Assembly (NCBI RefSeq): GCF_000304475.1
Contig: NC_018940.1
Coordinates: 62,001 to 126,000 of the forward strand
Length of the DNA: 64,000 nucleotides
Direction of reading: 5' to 3'
Source: Kazachstania africana CBS 2517
Taxonomy: Eukaryota; Ascomycota; Saccharomycetes; Saccharomycetales; Saccharomycetaceae
Numbering within the stretch: position 1 is the first letter of the stretch; the number at the start of each line of letters is the position of its first letter. The notes below the pieces were generated by a model, which searched no databases, was not told the origin of the DNA, and saw only the letters and a list, made by a program, of their open reading frames with translations. This document shows positions 17,853 to 27,175 of this stretch, one piece after another. The position numbers were made by a program, and so were the translations under genes.

Positions 17853-20474
17853 TCAAATTTCATTAACCTCATTAATCCAAGTTAATAGCTTTCTCTGAGT
17901 AGGTTCATGTGGAATTACATTGTCTTTGAAACCTCCGATGAATTTAGGACCTAGTAGTTTGTATTGAGTTGAAAATTTTCTCAACAGACTCTTGGCAAAA
18001 CACATTGCAGTGTCGTACTTCCAAAGTAAATCTTGTTTCATTAAATCATCCTCAACGTCCATGTCATCAGCAGAATTAATAACAGGGAGAGTAACCTCTT
18101 CATTATTGCTAAGACCAACTTGTTCAATTGAAGATGTCATGACTTTACATAATTTCTCAAAAACAAATTCGAACAGTTCAACGGAGTCTGGTGAACTCAC
18201 GAGTTCCTGGGATAGGGTTCTGAACACAGAGTCGATTGCGGTAACATCGACCAAACCATAATTTTCAGAACCGTTGAATTCTGTGAAACAGAAAGTTATG
18301 ATTGATTTTGGTTTCACCAAATCAGCGAATTTCATGGTATCGACGATAAGGTAACCAGTTTGAGAATTCTTAACCCAATAGCTTAGTACCGCCTCGATTA
18401 TAGTATATTCCTTGATATCTTCCTCAATCTCTAAAGTATCAAAGACTTCCTTCAAGTCACTACCCAAATCACTAATATATTTATTCGCATGAGATAAAGA
18501 TCTACTTCCTGAATGGCATAGACATTGTATTAATAACACTATGATAAAACGGCTACGGTCCGCCATAATTGAGCCATATTCATTAGTCAAAGACTCTAGT
18601 AGTGTTTTCAATTCATTTATGTCTCTAGTGTTATTCGGTTTATGCATAAAATCTAATATATCACGAACAATAGATTCTATTGGCAGGCTATCCTGTTTGA
18701 AAAATAAATCGTTCTTGGTAACATCGTTAACATCAACAGTAAATTCGCTTGTGAAAAGATTTTGATAAAACGCTGTTAGTTGATTCACTGGAATATATGA
18801 ACTGTCAAGGTATTGCTTAAACTCATTTGGAAGACTGTCATCCACTTCAGCGACATTCGAAGTCAATCTCAGTTCCTTACGAATTAAGTTTTTTATAAAA
18901 ACAATCTTCGGATTATAAAACGACTTTCTGTATTTGATGGAGTCTTGTTCCCATTCATTCCACTTCCATGAAAAGTTGAAATTACTCATTTGGATTGAGA
19001 ACCAGTCCAAAAATCTTAGTTTCAACTCAAAGTCTAGATTTTCTATGTTGTTATAAAAAAATCTAAATGCCCTACCAAATACTGGTGCAATTGCTTTGGG
19101 GTCATTTTGACAGATATCAACGAGCAAAGTATAGAAGTAAGCAAATGGTTGAGAAACATTCGGTAATTTAAAGATTAGACTTAAGATTGTTTCAACGGTG
19201 AGATCTTCAAGTTTAAAAGTGGAAGCCATTGGATTCTCTTCATAGATTGCAGCAATTTGGGCGATAGATTCACCTGCAGGGGCAAAGATATCGTCCTTGA
19301 AAAATAAGTTTAATGAAATAACTTGTTTAGCAACCTCGCTTCTATTGAATTCTAAACTTTCCACAATGTCAATGACAATGTCGTTAAATAATTGACCAGC
19401 ATATGTATCAATTGGGATGACAGTTTCGAAGTCGGTGCCGATGGTGTCAGGTAAGTAAGCATGAAAAACATATCTTGGTACCCTCCATAGGCCATCTACC
19501 GAACCAACAGATGTTTTATCTAATTTACTAAATGGTTCTAACTGTTCAGCAGTTGGTAATTGTAGAGCACTATTGAAGCCTTGATTTCCTGCTTGAACAG
19601 GTAATAGATTATTCCAATCGTAAAATAATTGAGAAACTTCTTGCATGTTGTTTAATAAGGCTTTCTTCAAGTTTGGTAGTGCCAATTGAACTAATTCAAT
19701 GATTTGATATGGACTGTTCTTGGTGTAGTCTTTCAATATATCAAAGTCAGCAGCTTTTATAACGTAATTTTCTTCGACATATTTAATTAATTCTTCAACA
19801 CTATTCATTAATGCTTCTGTATCTTCAGATTTAGATTTTTTAAAATAAAATAAGTATGGGATGTTTAATAGAGTATTAGTGTAAATGGCTTCAGATAGAG
19901 CATTTCTTTTTTCTGGATTCAAGTTGTTTAAGTTCACTGCTAACTCAAAGAATTGTTTATAGAGTGAAATTACATCATCATTGATCAACATTGGTGATAC
20001 TAATGAAAAAAATCTTAACAGTAACTTGATCCTATTCCATGACCCAGTATCATTAGAAACACGTTCGGAGTCTGTCGTATTATCAATAAATTCGCTGCAA
20101 ATGTTTTGTAATAAATCAAAGAAATGGTTTAAGATACTTTTCCCAGCAACCTCATTGCCAGCATTGACTGTCATCGTTAAGAGAGCAATGGCAGGTAGTT
20201 TCTGTGGTTGTTCGAATGTAACAGCAGTGAAAGTCTGAAGTAAAGCATTGTTGAAATATTCTTCTTGGCCATATTCATTAATAATAGCGTCACTTAAAAA
20301 CTTGATATCATCCTCGAAAGCTTTCTTTGACTCACCTATGGTACGGATATCTGGCATCATTTCCTTACAAAGCTGAACCACTGGTGGAACTCTTTGTCTC
20401 TTTGGACGACGTGGTTTAAAGTCTCTGTAATATTCATCATCATCAAAATCCCCCTTTCTCTTTCTGTTAAACAT
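17853..20474 (-). CDS. STO1: Sto1/Cbc1, large subunit of nuclear cap-binding complex (CBP80)
   Basis: The 873-residue protein opens MFNRKRKGDFDDDE and carries a basic cluster RRPKRQR at residues 26-32 (nuclear localisation). It continues with the MIF4G-like segment (VVQLCKEMMPDIRTIGESKKAFEDD) and the CBP80 helical repeats, including FGRAFRFFYNNIENLDFELKLRFLDWFSIQMSNFNFSWKW. CBP80 binds the cap-binding Cbc2 (CBP20) and links the m7G cap to splicing, export and decay. The frame is continuous from the first ATG. As I recall, the S. cerevisiae gene has a 5' intron; none is needed here. An Abf1-type site lies about 145 bp upstream. Confidence 0.95.
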   Translation of the reverse strand: MFNRKRKGDFDDDEYYRDFKPRRPKRQRVPPVVQLCKEMMPDIRTIGESKKAFEDDIKFLSDAIINEYGQEEYFNNALLQTFTAVTFEQPQKLPAIALLTMTVNAGNEVAGKSILNHFFDLLQNICSEFIDNTTDSERVSNDTGSWNRIKLLLRFFSLVSPMLINDDVISLYKQFFELAVNLNNLNPEKRNALSEAIYTNTLLNIPYLFYFKKSKSEDTEALMNSVEELIKYVEENYVIKAADFDILKDYTKNSPYQIIELVQLALPNLKKALLNNMQEVSQLFYDWNNLLPVQAGNQGFNSALQLPTAEQLEPFSKLDKTSVGSVDGLWRVPRYVFHAYLPDTIGTDFETVIPIDTYAGQLFNDIVIDIVESLEFNRSEVAKQVISLNLFFKDDIFAPAGESIAQIAAIYEENPMASTFKLEDLTVETILSLIFKLPNVSQPFAYFYTLLVDICQNDPKAIAPVFGRAFRFFYNNIENLDFELKLRFLDWFSIQMSNFNFSWKWNEWEQDSIKYRKSFYNPKIVFIKNLIRKELRLTSNVAEVDDSLPNEFKQYLDSSYIPVNQLTAFYQNLFTSEFTVDVNDVTKNDLFFKQDSLPIESIVRDILDFMHKPNNTRDINELKTLLESLTNEYGSIMADRSRFIIVLLIQCLCHSGSRSLSHANKYISDLGSDLKEVFDTLEIEEDIKEYTIIEAVLSYWVKNSQTGYLIVDTMKFADLVKPKSIITFCFTEFNGSENYGLVDVTAIDSVFRTLSQELVSSPDSVELFEFVFEKLCKVMTSSIEQVGLSNNEEVTLPVINSADDMDVEDDLMKQDLLWKYDTAMCFAKSLLRKFSTQYKLLGPKFIGGFKDNVIPHEPTQRKLLTWINEVNEI

Positions 20475-20618
20475 CTCGAAATAATTGGTCTAGCTAGCTC
20501 AATGCCTCTACAAAATATGTGAGTTGAAAAATGTTAATAAGTGTTCTAACCAAGTTAAATATCTTGAGTTTATTTCATCTAGTTTTCATATTTCCCACTG
20601 AAAAAAAATATATATATT

Positions 20619-20631
20619 CGTTAGACATGAT
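20619..20631 (-). promoter_or_regulatory. Abf1 site upstream of STO1
   Basis: The minus strand reads ATCATGTCTAACG, an exact RTCRYNNNNNACG match in the 290-bp STO1 upstream gap, next to an alternating TA tract. Occupancy is inferred. Confidence 0.5.
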
Positions 20632-20764
20632 ATTCTACTATTATGAGTGCAGTATTGAAACTAACAGTACTATTGGCATATATAAAGAGAATTGAAAAGT
20701 TCGATGTATAAGTCATTGGATATAGTATACAGATTGTAAGATATGCGGATTTGGAATATAAAAA

Positions 20765-23311
20765 TTAGAACTGTTTCTCAAAAGTGTTCAAGCGCAGCTT
20801 TAGATCGGCAACTTCGTCGTCTTTCATCTTTAGCTTAAATTTCAGCTCATTAATTAAATGTAAAAGTTCTAAGGAGTCTGTGTTTTCTCCTTTCTCTAGG
20901 AGTAGAGCACGTTCCTCGGCTATGAATCTTTTCAATCTCTCTTCGTTGACTTGTTTAATAAGTTCGACTACTTTTGAGGTATTTTTTTCTAATTCACTTT
21001 CGAAATCACTTAAAGATGCTGGTTTTAAGGATTGGTTCCCTCTTTCAAGTTTCAAATTCAATTGTTTAGATAAAATGGTTTCTCTCTTGATAGATTCAGC
21101 TAATTCTGTTGATAGCAGGGTCAATTCCGATACCAACGCCTTGTTTTCATTCAATAAGGTCAAATTGTCACCAGTAATGAAAAGTTCATTGGATTTCTTT
21201 CCAGTTACATCAGTATATTTGTATTTCTCAGTAACTGTATTATCAAAATTAAATTCATCATTCTCGTTGTCTTTATCACTTTCTTCAAGAGTGTCGTATT
21301 TTTTGTAATTGTCTTTTTTGTATTGGAAAGTATCGTCTTGTATGCTGGCATCGGTTATGTCCACGTTAATGTTACTTTCTGAGCTATGTTTTTCAATGGT
21401 AGAGCTACCTCTTCTATTGTCTGCTATTGAAATACGTTTTGAGTTATATGATAACAACAGAAAAGCGTCTAGAACCATCGTCATTTCTTTTTGAAAATCA
21501 TCGGTGGTTGAGAAAGGCTCAGTACCAACAGTGTTCTTGCTCTGATGAGACACAGGCTTATCTTTCTCTAATGAATTAAATGTTAGTACTTTTTCAGTTA
21601 AAACGGTGGGAGCTGTCTGATCATATCTCATATGGTCATCACTTATGTTCAAATTCTGAAGGCCATTTTCTAAAGCACTATTTGGTCTTAAATTCAAATT
21701 CTGTTCAAGCTCAATATCAACTTCTCTTTCTTTTTCGTTGATCTTATCTTCTCTTTGTTGGAGTTGAGAAGCCCTTTTGGCCAACTGCTGCTCCCTTTGT
21801 TTGATTTCAATTTGTTGAGGTTCAGAAAGTTTTATGACATTCAATTTGGGTTGACTGATGTTGGAGGACTCCTTGCCAAGTGGCTCTTGCGCATACATTG
21901 ATGTTGACACAGAACTGTTTGAAACATACCCGGGAACAGGGCTATTGTTAGAAGCTTCGCTTGGGAACGAGTTGTTATTTGGATACAAGCTATCACCACG
22001 ATTATTTGAAGTATATAATGGGTCCTGGCTTGGTGGTGGATTTTGCAGTTGCCTTAGATTATTCATAGAATTCAAATTTTGGTTCATATTTGGCATGATC
22101 TGTCCCCTATTTTGTACCATATTTCTGTTTTGAGGTTGGATATTATTCTGCTGTAAAGGCATCGGTGCGTTGTTAAATCCCGGTAATTGAGGATGCATCA
22201 TATTCATGTGATTTTGCGTAGTAAAAGGCCTTTGTTGGTTATTGGTCAAAGACATAGTCCGTGGTGCACCTTGTTGTTGAGGTATTGGAGGTCTTGGCAT
22301 AGAACTATTCATAAAAGTATTGGAACGGGAGTTGTTCATGTACGTTTGGTTGAATTGTCGTGGTGGGCCCTGTTGTAGAGACATGGTTCTGACATCATTA
22401 TTATTATTTGAAATGTTATTTGGAGCTGTTGGGGGGAACATTCGGGGAGCTCCTTGTTGTAATGACATTGCTCTTGGATTGTTCATATTTGGGTTGCCCT
22501 GTTGCAATGACAGTGTTCTTGGATTGTTTATATTTGGATTGCCCTGTTGTAATGACAACGTCCTTGGATTATTTGTATTTTGGGGACCTTGTTGTTGCTG
22601 TCTTGCGACAGCACTCATTGCCATTTTCCTTTGATTTGTCATATACTTTCTGTATTCTGTACTTGACATATCATTATGGTTTGTAGTAATAATTGTGGGT
22701 ATGATGGGAGTGGTAGAACTATTGTGATTGAATTTATCACCTTGTTTGTATCCTGCCTTTTGGATGTCGTTAAAAGTGTAAAAAGTGTCATTTGTGTTGT
22801 TTAATATCACATCATCAGCAGCATTGTTGTTGACTTGTCTCTCACTTTCCTCAGCAGCGATAGTACCAACAGAATCCATGTTATTGCCTCTCTTAAACTT
22901 GCCAAAATGATTCTTCGACTTAAAGAAGTTAGAGAAAGACTTTTGAGTCAAAGAATGAGATTTCTTGGGTTCAGTTTTTGGTTGCCGAGCCTGTGAGGCA
23001 TGATTTTGTTGGTATCTTTGTCCTGGGGACATCCCATTGTAGCCTTGTTGTTGTGCGGCCATTTGTCCACTAAATTGCTGTGGTACATTTTGCTGGAAGT
23101 GTTGATTCTGCACTCCAAACTGGTACTGTGGTCTCTGTTGGATGGTTTGATTCATTAGATAATTTTGGTTAGCATTCTGTTGATTCAAATTTTGATTGAC
23201 TGGAGTCTCCTGTGTAATATCGATACTTCCAATATCGTTAGTTAAGAAACCATTTCTCATCTGATTCATGGATGAAGTATGGTTAGTAGAAGTGTTCATG
23301 GCAGCTTCCAT
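20765..23311 (-). CDS. EPO1: Epo1-like polarisome-associated protein, low-complexity with coiled coil
   Basis: This is an 848-residue protein. The N-terminal ~480 residues are Asn/Gln/Pro/Met-rich and disordered, with a tandem repeat around R(T/A)(L/M)SLQQG. A heptad-like segment follows (about 500-540, LSEPQQIEIKQREQQLAKRASQLQ...), then an acidic linker. A C-terminal coiled coil (about 720-848) ends in LKLRLNTFEKQF. This layout and the position (YMR124W, between STO1 and PKR1) identify the Epo1 family, which tethers cortical ER to the polarisome at buds through Scs2 and Boi proteins. Low-complexity sequence limits homology beyond the C-terminal region. Confidence 0.82.
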   Translation of the reverse strand: MEAAMNTSTNHTSSMNQMRNGFLTNDIGSIDITQETPVNQNLNQQNANQNYLMNQTIQQRPQYQFGVQNQHFQQNVPQQFSGQMAAQQQGYNGMSPGQRYQQNHASQARQPKTEPKKSHSLTQKSFSNFFKSKNHFGKFKRGNNMDSVGTIAAEESERQVNNNAADDVILNNTNDTFYTFNDIQKAGYKQGDKFNHNSSTTPIIPTIITTNHNDMSSTEYRKYMTNQRKMAMSAVARQQQQGPQNTNNPRTLSLQQGNPNINNPRTLSLQQGNPNMNNPRAMSLQQGAPRMFPPTAPNNISNNNNDVRTMSLQQGPPRQFNQTYMNNSRSNTFMNSSMPRPPIPQQQGAPRTMSLTNNQQRPFTTQNHMNMMHPQLPGFNNAPMPLQQNNIQPQNRNMVQNRGQIMPNMNQNLNSMNNLRQLQNPPPSQDPLYTSNNRGDSLYPNNNSFPSEASNNSPVPGYVSNSSVSTSMYAQEPLGKESSNISQPKLNVIKLSEPQQIEIKQREQQLAKRASQLQQREDKINEKEREVDIELEQNLNLRPNSALENGLQNLNISDDHMRYDQTAPTVLTEKVLTFNSLEKDKPVSHQSKNTVGTEPFSTTDDFQKEMTMVLDAFLLLSYNSKRISIADNRRGSSTIEKHSSESNINVDITDASIQDDTFQYKKDNYKKYDTLEESDKDNENDEFNFDNTVTEKYKYTDVTGKKSNELFITGDNLTLLNENKALVSELTLLSTELAESIKRETILSKQLNLKLERGNQSLKPASLSDFESELEKNTSKVVELIKQVNEERLKRFIAEERALLLEKGENTDSLELLHLINELKFKLKMKDDEVADLKLRLNTFEKQF
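22444..22580 (-). repeat. three 45-bp tandem repeats inside EPO1
   Basis: Three consecutive 15-codon units encode NNPRTLSLQQGNPN(I/M)-like sequence. Two further diverged RTMSLQQG/RTMSL copies follow in the protein. Unit boundaries are at roughly 22580, 22535 and 22490. Confidence 0.8.
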
Positions 23312-23560
23312 ATGGGCACGTCGGATATATAGCTATGTAAAAGAGGTCAGATTGGCTTTTGATGGTTCTTATAATTTTCACTTTTTTTACTTTTTTTGCT
23401 TCGACAAGCCTAATTTTCTGCTCTCTCGACGTCAAAAAAAGGTCTGTTTTGGAACATTAAGGTACAACAAAAATTGATGTTGATGGCTTATATATAAGAG
23501 CGTGTGGTGTACGTATGTGTTGTATACAAGTGAAATGTATATAGAGAGTATGTATGTGGA

Positions 23561-23914
23561 TTATAGTTTTCTGGATGTGGTACTATGAGAGGCGGTAGAG
23601 TCCTTGGAGTAACCAGATGTGACTTCTCCAGTGAGTGGTGATGCTTCGGATTCAGCCTTTCCCTTATTAGTTTGTAATTCACTGTTTGATTTCAGGTCTA
23701 TGTTCTTCAGTTCGTTGACAAACCATATGACGGTGATCCACAGCAGAGACGCGATGATGAAGAGTAATATGAAATGGATATTGTAGTTTGTGATGACTAT
23801 CAGCGACCCGAGCGTGACTAACAGCAGAATGAAGGAAACATGGGTAGCGATGATCAACTGAGGAGAAGTGCCCGGTTCGAAAATGGACTCCCATAGCCTA
23901 ACGAAGAACGACAT
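23561..23914 (-). CDS. PKR1: Pkr1, V-ATPase assembly factor of the ER
   Basis: The 117-residue protein starts MSFFVRLWESIFEPGTSPQL, the family's signature opening. Two adjacent membrane segments follow (about residues 22-42 and 46-67: ATHVSFILLLVTLGSLIVI and FILLFIIASLLWITVIWFV), then a short polar Ser/Thr tail. Pkr1 works in the ER with Vma12, Vma21 and Vma22 to assemble the V0 sector. The ATG at 23914 fits the family; an upstream ATG adds 13 unmatched codons. The order EPO1-PKR1-NCW1 is kept from S. cerevisiae. A Reb1 site followed by an A tract lies about 90 bp upstream. Confidence 0.92.
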   Translation of the reverse strand: MSFFVRLWESIFEPGTSPQLIIATHVSFILLLVTLGSLIVITNYNIHFILLFIIASLLWITVIWFVNELKNIDLKSNSELQTNKGKAESEASPLTGEVTSGYSKDSTASHSTTSRKL

Positions 23915-24003
23915 GTTTAGTTGGATATAACATACTGTGATACTCGCAACCAAAATCGTTGTGCATCAATAATTTTTCAATATTGCAAGTATGGATCGAG
24001 TCT

Positions 24004-24011
24004 CCGGGTAA
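24004..24011. promoter_or_regulatory. Reb1 site in PKR1 promoter
   Basis: CCGGGTAA is followed at once by a run of A residues, the usual Reb1 plus poly(dA:dT) arrangement, about 90 bp upstream of PKR1. Confidence 0.6.
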
Positions 24012-24188
24012 AAAAAAAAATAAAATTGATAGTGAGTGTATTCAAAATGTGACAGATTGATTAATAATGATAAATATTATATAAGAATGGTAGTGTCAAT
24101 GATATAAAATAAAGATATATGCCCCCCCAAATAGAAAATAAACATGATTTTTTTTTTAGCTGTCGTGGAAAAATCAGTGTTTTTAAAT

Positions 24189-24437
24189 TTAGATACCAGA
24201 ACCTAAGATGAAAGAACCGGCGACAACAGCACCCATGGCGAAACCGTACTTCCAGGAGACTGGGTTGGCGACCATACCGGCAGCAGCATTAGAAGAGGCG
24301 GTGGTGCTGGTAGAAGAGTTGGAGGTGGTGTTGGAAGCGTTAGCGACAGCAGTAGCAACGGCAGTAACGGAGGAGGCAGCAACGGCAGCGTTAGAAACTA
24401 AAGCAGAGTTAGTGGTGATGTTAGAAGCGTTAGCCAT
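24189..24437 (-). CDS. small Ala/Ser/Thr-rich protein, NCW1-like by position
   Basis: The 82-residue product is almost entirely Ala, Ser, Thr, Asn and Val, with several N-glycosylation-type NxT/NxS sites (NASNITT, NASNTTSNSS). A hydrophobic C-terminal tail (YGFAMGAVVAGSFILGSGI) resembles a GPI-attachment signal or a tail anchor. Its position next to PKR1 matches YMR122W-A (NCW1), a small wall-associated protein of S. cerevisiae. Unlike a secreted wall protein it has no evident N-terminal signal peptide, and an in-frame stop a few codons upstream rules out a longer unspliced start. The codons are strongly biased (GCT, GCA, GTT), suggesting high expression. Confidence 0.6.
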   Translation of the reverse strand: MANASNITTNSALVSNAAVAASSVTAVATAVANASNTTSNSSTSTTASSNAAAGMVANPVSWKYGFAMGAVVAGSFILGSGI

Positions 24438-25148
24438 TTTTATAATATTGTGATGTGATGTGGAATATGGAAAGGAAATATGTAATTTGCTTTTATCGAG
24501 GGTTTATCATAAAGAGAAAATGTAAGAGAATACAGACTAGATCATTAGATGCTTTAGAGGCGAACTTATATACAAAATTTCTAAAATCGAATGACTGGTC
24601 AACCTTCTCGAGGGTATCTCATACCAAGACTTATTTTTAACTAGATGTACGGAAGTCTCAATTTTTCTCCTGGAGCGATTTACCCAGACGCACTTCACCA
24701 AATTCTCGAGCTCCAGCACAGACTCTTCCGTAGAAAGACCTTCGGGCCAGAACTCGCTAAAAATAGCGGAATATGGGCGCCCCGTCATCTTTTGCCTCTT
24801 TCGGAAAGCGAGCTTCCAAAAGCGGGAAAAGTGCAGATATCGCGTACTGATCGAGTGAAGTGCGAAACTAAGCCATTCAATTTAAAAAGTGCTTTACTGA
24901 CGCGTGAAGGAATCACACAACTTTTGGTGTTTGGTTCTCGACCCATTTTTCCCATCACCGCGCCATTTTGGGCAATTTTCGCAGTGGGAATTGGCCGACA
25001 CTAAGCAGGCCCATCTAATGCCAAGACTTTTTCCAGAGCGTGCTCACAGGACTCGAATGGGACAATACGATCACATGACATGATGATCCCAACCGCTCAA
25101 ATTCAGGAACCGTTTTTTGCAGGAGTCTTTTTTTTCTTTTGAGAGTTT

Positions 25149-25175
25149 TGACTCCTCCCGCGATTCCAATGACTC
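25149..25175. promoter_or_regulatory. paired TGACTC elements (Bas1/Gcn4 type) before ADE17
   Basis: TGACTC occurs at 25149-25154 and again at 25170-25175, 21 bp (about two helical turns) apart, roughly 200 bp before the ATG. TGACTC is the core bound by Bas1 (with Pho2) and by Gcn4 at yeast purine genes. Confidence 0.75.
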
Positions 25176-25259
25176 GGATCATGATCATTAGACTAGGTGA
25201 GAATGAATGGATTGGCGTTAGAAGTCAAAACTGCTAGGAAATGTTAGTTGGCAATGAAG

Positions 25260-25269
25260 TATATATAAA
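25260..25269 (+). promoter_or_regulatory. TATA box of ADE17
   Basis: TATATATAAA lies 89 bp before the ATG and downstream of the TGACTC pair, in standard yeast geometry. Confidence 0.65.
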
Positions 25270-25357
25270 GCATTCGTTTGCGTCAGAGTAGCTCAATGGT
25301 AATTCTTTATGTAATTTCCACTGCTGTAGTAATATCACGGCCAATCCTAAAAACCAC

Positions 25358-27139
25358 ATGTCATCTTCTCAACTTGCTATTCTCTCAGTCTACGATAAGA
25401 CAGGTCTGCTCGAAGTCGCACAAGCATTGAACTCTCATAACGTTCGTATTATTGCCTCCGGTGGTACCGCAAGATTATTAAGGGAAAATGACGTTCCTGT
25501 TGAAGATGTCTCTGCAATTACTCAAGCACCAGAAATGCTAGGCGGTAGAGTGAAAACTTTGCATCCCGCAGTGCACGGTGGCATTTTAGCCAGAAGCAAT
25601 GAATCAGACGCAAATGAATTGGCCAAATTGAATATAGATAAAATTGATTACGTTGTTTGTAATCTATATCCTTTCAAAGAAACCGTCGCTAAAGAAAATA
25701 TCACCATGGGTGAAGCCATCGAAGAAATTGACATCGGTGGTATCACACTTTTAAGAGCTGCTGCAAAGAATCATGAAAGAGTAACAATTTTATCCGATCC
25801 AAAGGATTATTCCAATTTTATTACCAATTTGAATGAATCTAAAGTTACTCAGGATTTTAGAAATAAATTGGCTTTGAAAGCATTCGAGCACACTGCAAGC
25901 TATGATGCTGCAATCTCAGACTTTCTAAGGAGAACCTACTCACAGAATGAAAAAATGCTTCAATTACGCTATGGTACAAATCCTCATCAGTCTGACGCAC
26001 AGGCTTTTATTGGCGAAGGAGCTAACACTTTGCCTTTGAAAGTACTTAATGGTTCTCCAGGTTATATTAATCTGTTGGATGCATTAAACTCTTGGCCTTT
26101 AGTTAAAGAATTATCACAATCATTGAAGTATCCGGCAGCTGCTTCATTCAAGCATGTATCACCGGCTGGTGCAGCTGTAGGGTTGCCATTAGATGACATT
26201 GAGAGACAAATTTATTTCGTTAATGACATTGCTAACATCAACTCATCCTCATTAGCTTGTGCTTATGCTAGAGCCCGTGGTGCTGATAGAATGTCATCCT
26301 TTGGTGATTGGATTGCCTTATCCCATGTTGTGGATGTAACAACCGCTAAGATCATCTCTAGAGAAGTTAGTGATGGTGTTATCGCTCCAGGTTACGACTC
26401 TGAAGCATTAGAAATTTTACAAAAGAAGAAGGGCGGCAGATATTGTGTTTTACAAATGGATCCAGACTACATTCCAAAGGACATTGAAACAAGAGAAGTT
26501 TACGGTATTTCATTACAACAAAAAAGAGATGATTCTATCATCGATACATCTTCTTTTTCCAAAATTGTCTCCAAAAATAAAGATATTAACGAGCAGGCAT
26601 TGATTGATTTAACAGTAGCTACCATTGCATTGAAATACACGCAATCAAATTCTGTATGCTATGCAAGGAATGGTATGACGATCGGACTTGGTGCTGGTCA
26701 ACAATCCAGAATCCACTGTACCAGATTGGCTGGTGACAAAGCAGATAATTGGTGGTTCAGACAACACCCAAGAGTTTTAGGTATCAAATGGGCGAAGGGT
26801 GTCAAGAGGCCAGAAAAATCAAATGTCATCGACCTTTACGTCACTGGACAAATTCCAACTGATGAAAAGGAAAAGGCAGACTATGAATCCAAGTTCGAAG
26901 TGGTGCCAGAACCATTGAATGAGACCGAAAGAAATGAATGGCTAGCAGAATTAAAAGGTGTAGCCCTTTCCTCGGATGCATTTTTTCCATTCCCTGACAA
27001 CGTTTATAGAGCCGCTAAATCAGGTGTCAAGTATATTGCTGCCCCAGCGGGTTCAGTGATGGATGAAGTTGTCTTCAGTACTGCAGATGCGTTAGATATG
27101 GTTTTTACCGTAAATTCACTTCGTTTATTCCATCATTAA
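25358..27139 (+). CDS. ADE17: AICAR transformylase / IMP cyclohydrolase (Ade17/Ade16)
   Basis: The 593-residue bifunctional enzyme catalyses the last two steps of IMP synthesis. The N-terminal ~200 residues form the IMP cyclohydrolase domain ([57 protein letters not shown]). The transformylase part has the catalytic Lys-His in [14 protein letters not shown], plus [14 protein letters not shown] and [20 protein letters not shown]. The C-terminus is [10 protein letters not shown]. cerevisiae has a WGD pair, ADE16 and ADE17; the position (YMR120C, next to ASI1) makes this the ADE17 syntenologue. Purine/Gcn4 control is suggested by the TGACTC pair. Confidence 0.96.
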   Translation: MSSSQLAILSVYDKTGLLEVAQALNSHNVRIIASGGTARLLRENDVPVEDVSAITQAPEMLGGRVKTLHPAVHGGILARSNESDANELAKLNIDKIDYVVCNLYPFKETVAKENITMGEAIEEIDIGGITLLRAAAKNHERVTILSDPKDYSNFITNLNESKVTQDFRNKLALKAFEHTASYDAAISDFLRRTYSQNEKMLQLRYGTNPHQSDAQAFIGEGANTLPLKVLNGSPGYINLLDALNSWPLVKELSQSLKYPAAASFKHVSPAGAAVGLPLDDIERQIYFVNDIANINSSSLACAYARARGADRMSSFGDWIALSHVVDVTTAKIISREVSDGVIAPGYDSEALEILQKKKGGRYCVLQMDPDYIPKDIETREVYGISLQQKRDDSIIDTSSFSKIVSKNKDINEQALIDLTVATIALKYTQSNSVCYARNGMTIGLGAGQQSRIHCTRLAGDKADNWWFRQHPRVLGIKWAKGVKRPEKSNVIDLYVTGQIPTDEKEKADYESKFEVVPEPLNETERNEWLAELKGVALSSDAFFPFPDNVYRAAKSGVKYIAAPAGSVMDEVVFSTADALDMVFTVNSLRLFHH

Positions 27140-27175
27140 ATCTAATTTATATATCTATAATTTAGTATAAATCAC

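Larger units (their letters stand above)
24438..25357. other. NCW1-like / ADE17 intergenic region, GC-richer than usual
   Basis: This is 920 bp between divergent genes. The right part is the ADE17 promoter with two TGACTC sites and a TATA box. The middle (about 24650-25050) is richer in G+C than other gaps, contains an ACGCGT (24900-24905) and several GCGAAA/GGGAAA-like strings, and has a 119-codon ATG frame at 24645-25004 with no recognisable family. RPL15B sits between these genes in S. cerevisiae; I see no remnant of it. Confidence 0.55.

Noticed and set aside
24122..24128. C7 homopolymer after the NCW1-like gene
   Set aside because: A single short run; no G-quadruplex-forming series or known function.
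25286..25310. tRNA-like box A string (AGTAGCTCAATGGTAA) before ADE17
   Set aside because: No box B or cloverleaf follows; it is within the ADE17 leader region.
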